Shown piece after piece: positions 33,065 to 33,425 of a stretch of 33,425 bases of DNA (positions within the stretch are counted from its first letter, which is position 1; every line of letters begins with the position of its first letter). The notes under the pieces were generated by a model, which had not been told where the DNA came from, searched no databases, and was given only the letters and a program-made list of their open reading frames with translations. The position numbers were made by a program, and so were the translations under genes. The DNA is from Priapulus caudatus (taxonomy: Eukaryota > Priapulida > Priapulimorpha > Priapulimorphida > Priapulidae), in NCBI RefSeq assembly GCF_000485595.1, contig NW_014577105.1:592516-625940 (forward strand), read 5' to 3'.

Positions 33065-33302
33065 ATATAAAGATGGTTTGAGAAGAACCTAAGGAACTCC
33101 CTGGCCACCATGGCACACTACCAAGAAGTGCAGAAAAATCGCACTGCTGGAAGCAGCCCACACATCCTGCGAAAAATTCTTGGATTGAATCCTATGTCCC
33201 ATGTTGGCACACGGCCACCAGAGCACGCTGCGGTAATGGCTGTGATCCACTTTGCGATAATAATAATAATAAATAATAATAATAATAATAATAATAATTA
33301 AT
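33065..33302 (+). mobile_element. 5'-truncated non-LTR retrotransposon 3' end with (AAT)n tail
   Basis: A frame with no start reads RWFEKNLRNSLATMAHYQEV from 33071, then HILRKILGLNPMSHVGTRPP further on. The segment between appears shifted by a base gain near 33135 and loss near 33147. The charged C-terminal 'HILRK' block is, from memory, like the ends of animal LINE polyproteins. An imperfect (AAT)n tail (33258-33298) closes it. TTGCGCT occurs on both sides (33058-33064, 33303-33309), a 7-bp target duplication that sets the limits. It is too short to be active; the clade is not assigned. Confidence 0.6.
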
Positions 33303-33309
33303 TTGCGCT
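33303..33309. repeat. 7-bp target-site duplication, right (TTGCGCT)
   Basis: Directly after the AAT tail and its ATTAAT end; matches 33058-33064. Confidence 0.5.
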
Positions 33310-33425
33310 GAATAGACAGGAGTCTGGAATTTTACAGTATTTATAAACACAACACTCATCAGCACTCTGCTCTACACGGTTATGGGACCTCAAACTGTTC
33401 ACAAGTAACGAAATATGAGTTAGAG

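Overview
This window reads as repeat-dominated, non-coding nuclear DNA from a multicellular eukaryote, most likely an invertebrate (arthropod is a guess). Simple repeats abound: (CA)n, (CATA)n, (GA)n and (AAT)n. There are DNA-transposon ends with diagnostic target-site duplications, a LINE 3' end, and no bacterial-style operons or convincing conserved protein genes. CpG is frequent even in repeats, which fits low germline methylation (inference). A run of 25 Ns at 23060-23084 marks an assembly gap. Repeat copies differ largely by single-base indels, especially about 6800-12480, as in poorly polished long reads.

Layout. A composite repeat occurs three times on the + strand. Module R1 (about 3.0 kb) lies at 781-3768 (copy A), 7201-10190 (B) and 15500-18488 (C). 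In B and C it is followed by module R2 (about 2.2 kb): 10191-12472, and 18489-20410 plus 21369-21685. R1 holds a TATA box and a small open frame (89 codons in C). It also holds a large palindrome whose arms are a heptamer (GCGARAT) satellite and a decamer (GTACACGCRS) satellite. R2 holds two diverged tandem units, each wrapped around a CA/CATA microsatellite.

Nested transposons. A hAT-like element at 5339-7147 has matching CAG(G/T)GGCGTAGA termini and a perfect 8-bp duplication, GTTAGAAG. The end of another copy occupies 1-375, with the same flank beyond it, so the insertion predates the duplication of the locus. Two elements with TTAA duplications and a shared terminus (CTACGTCACGAATTTTC) lie at 13451-13809 and 20411-21368. 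For both, the empty site can be read elsewhere in the window: in the opposite arm of the palindromic MITE at 13255-14404, and in R2 copy B.

From 21.7 to 33.4 kb there is no R1/R2. This part holds a 700-bp polypurine tract beside the gap, a 1.06-kb CCGC-type minisatellite with 32-bp and 12-bp higher-order units, a 78-unit (AC)n, short tandem duplications, a few weak promoter or exon-like signals, and a 5'-truncated LINE end with an (AAT)n tail and a 7-bp target duplication at 33065-33302. No tRNA, rRNA or complete gene was identified. The 'system' here is a nest of non-autonomous transposons and satellites, not a gene pathway.
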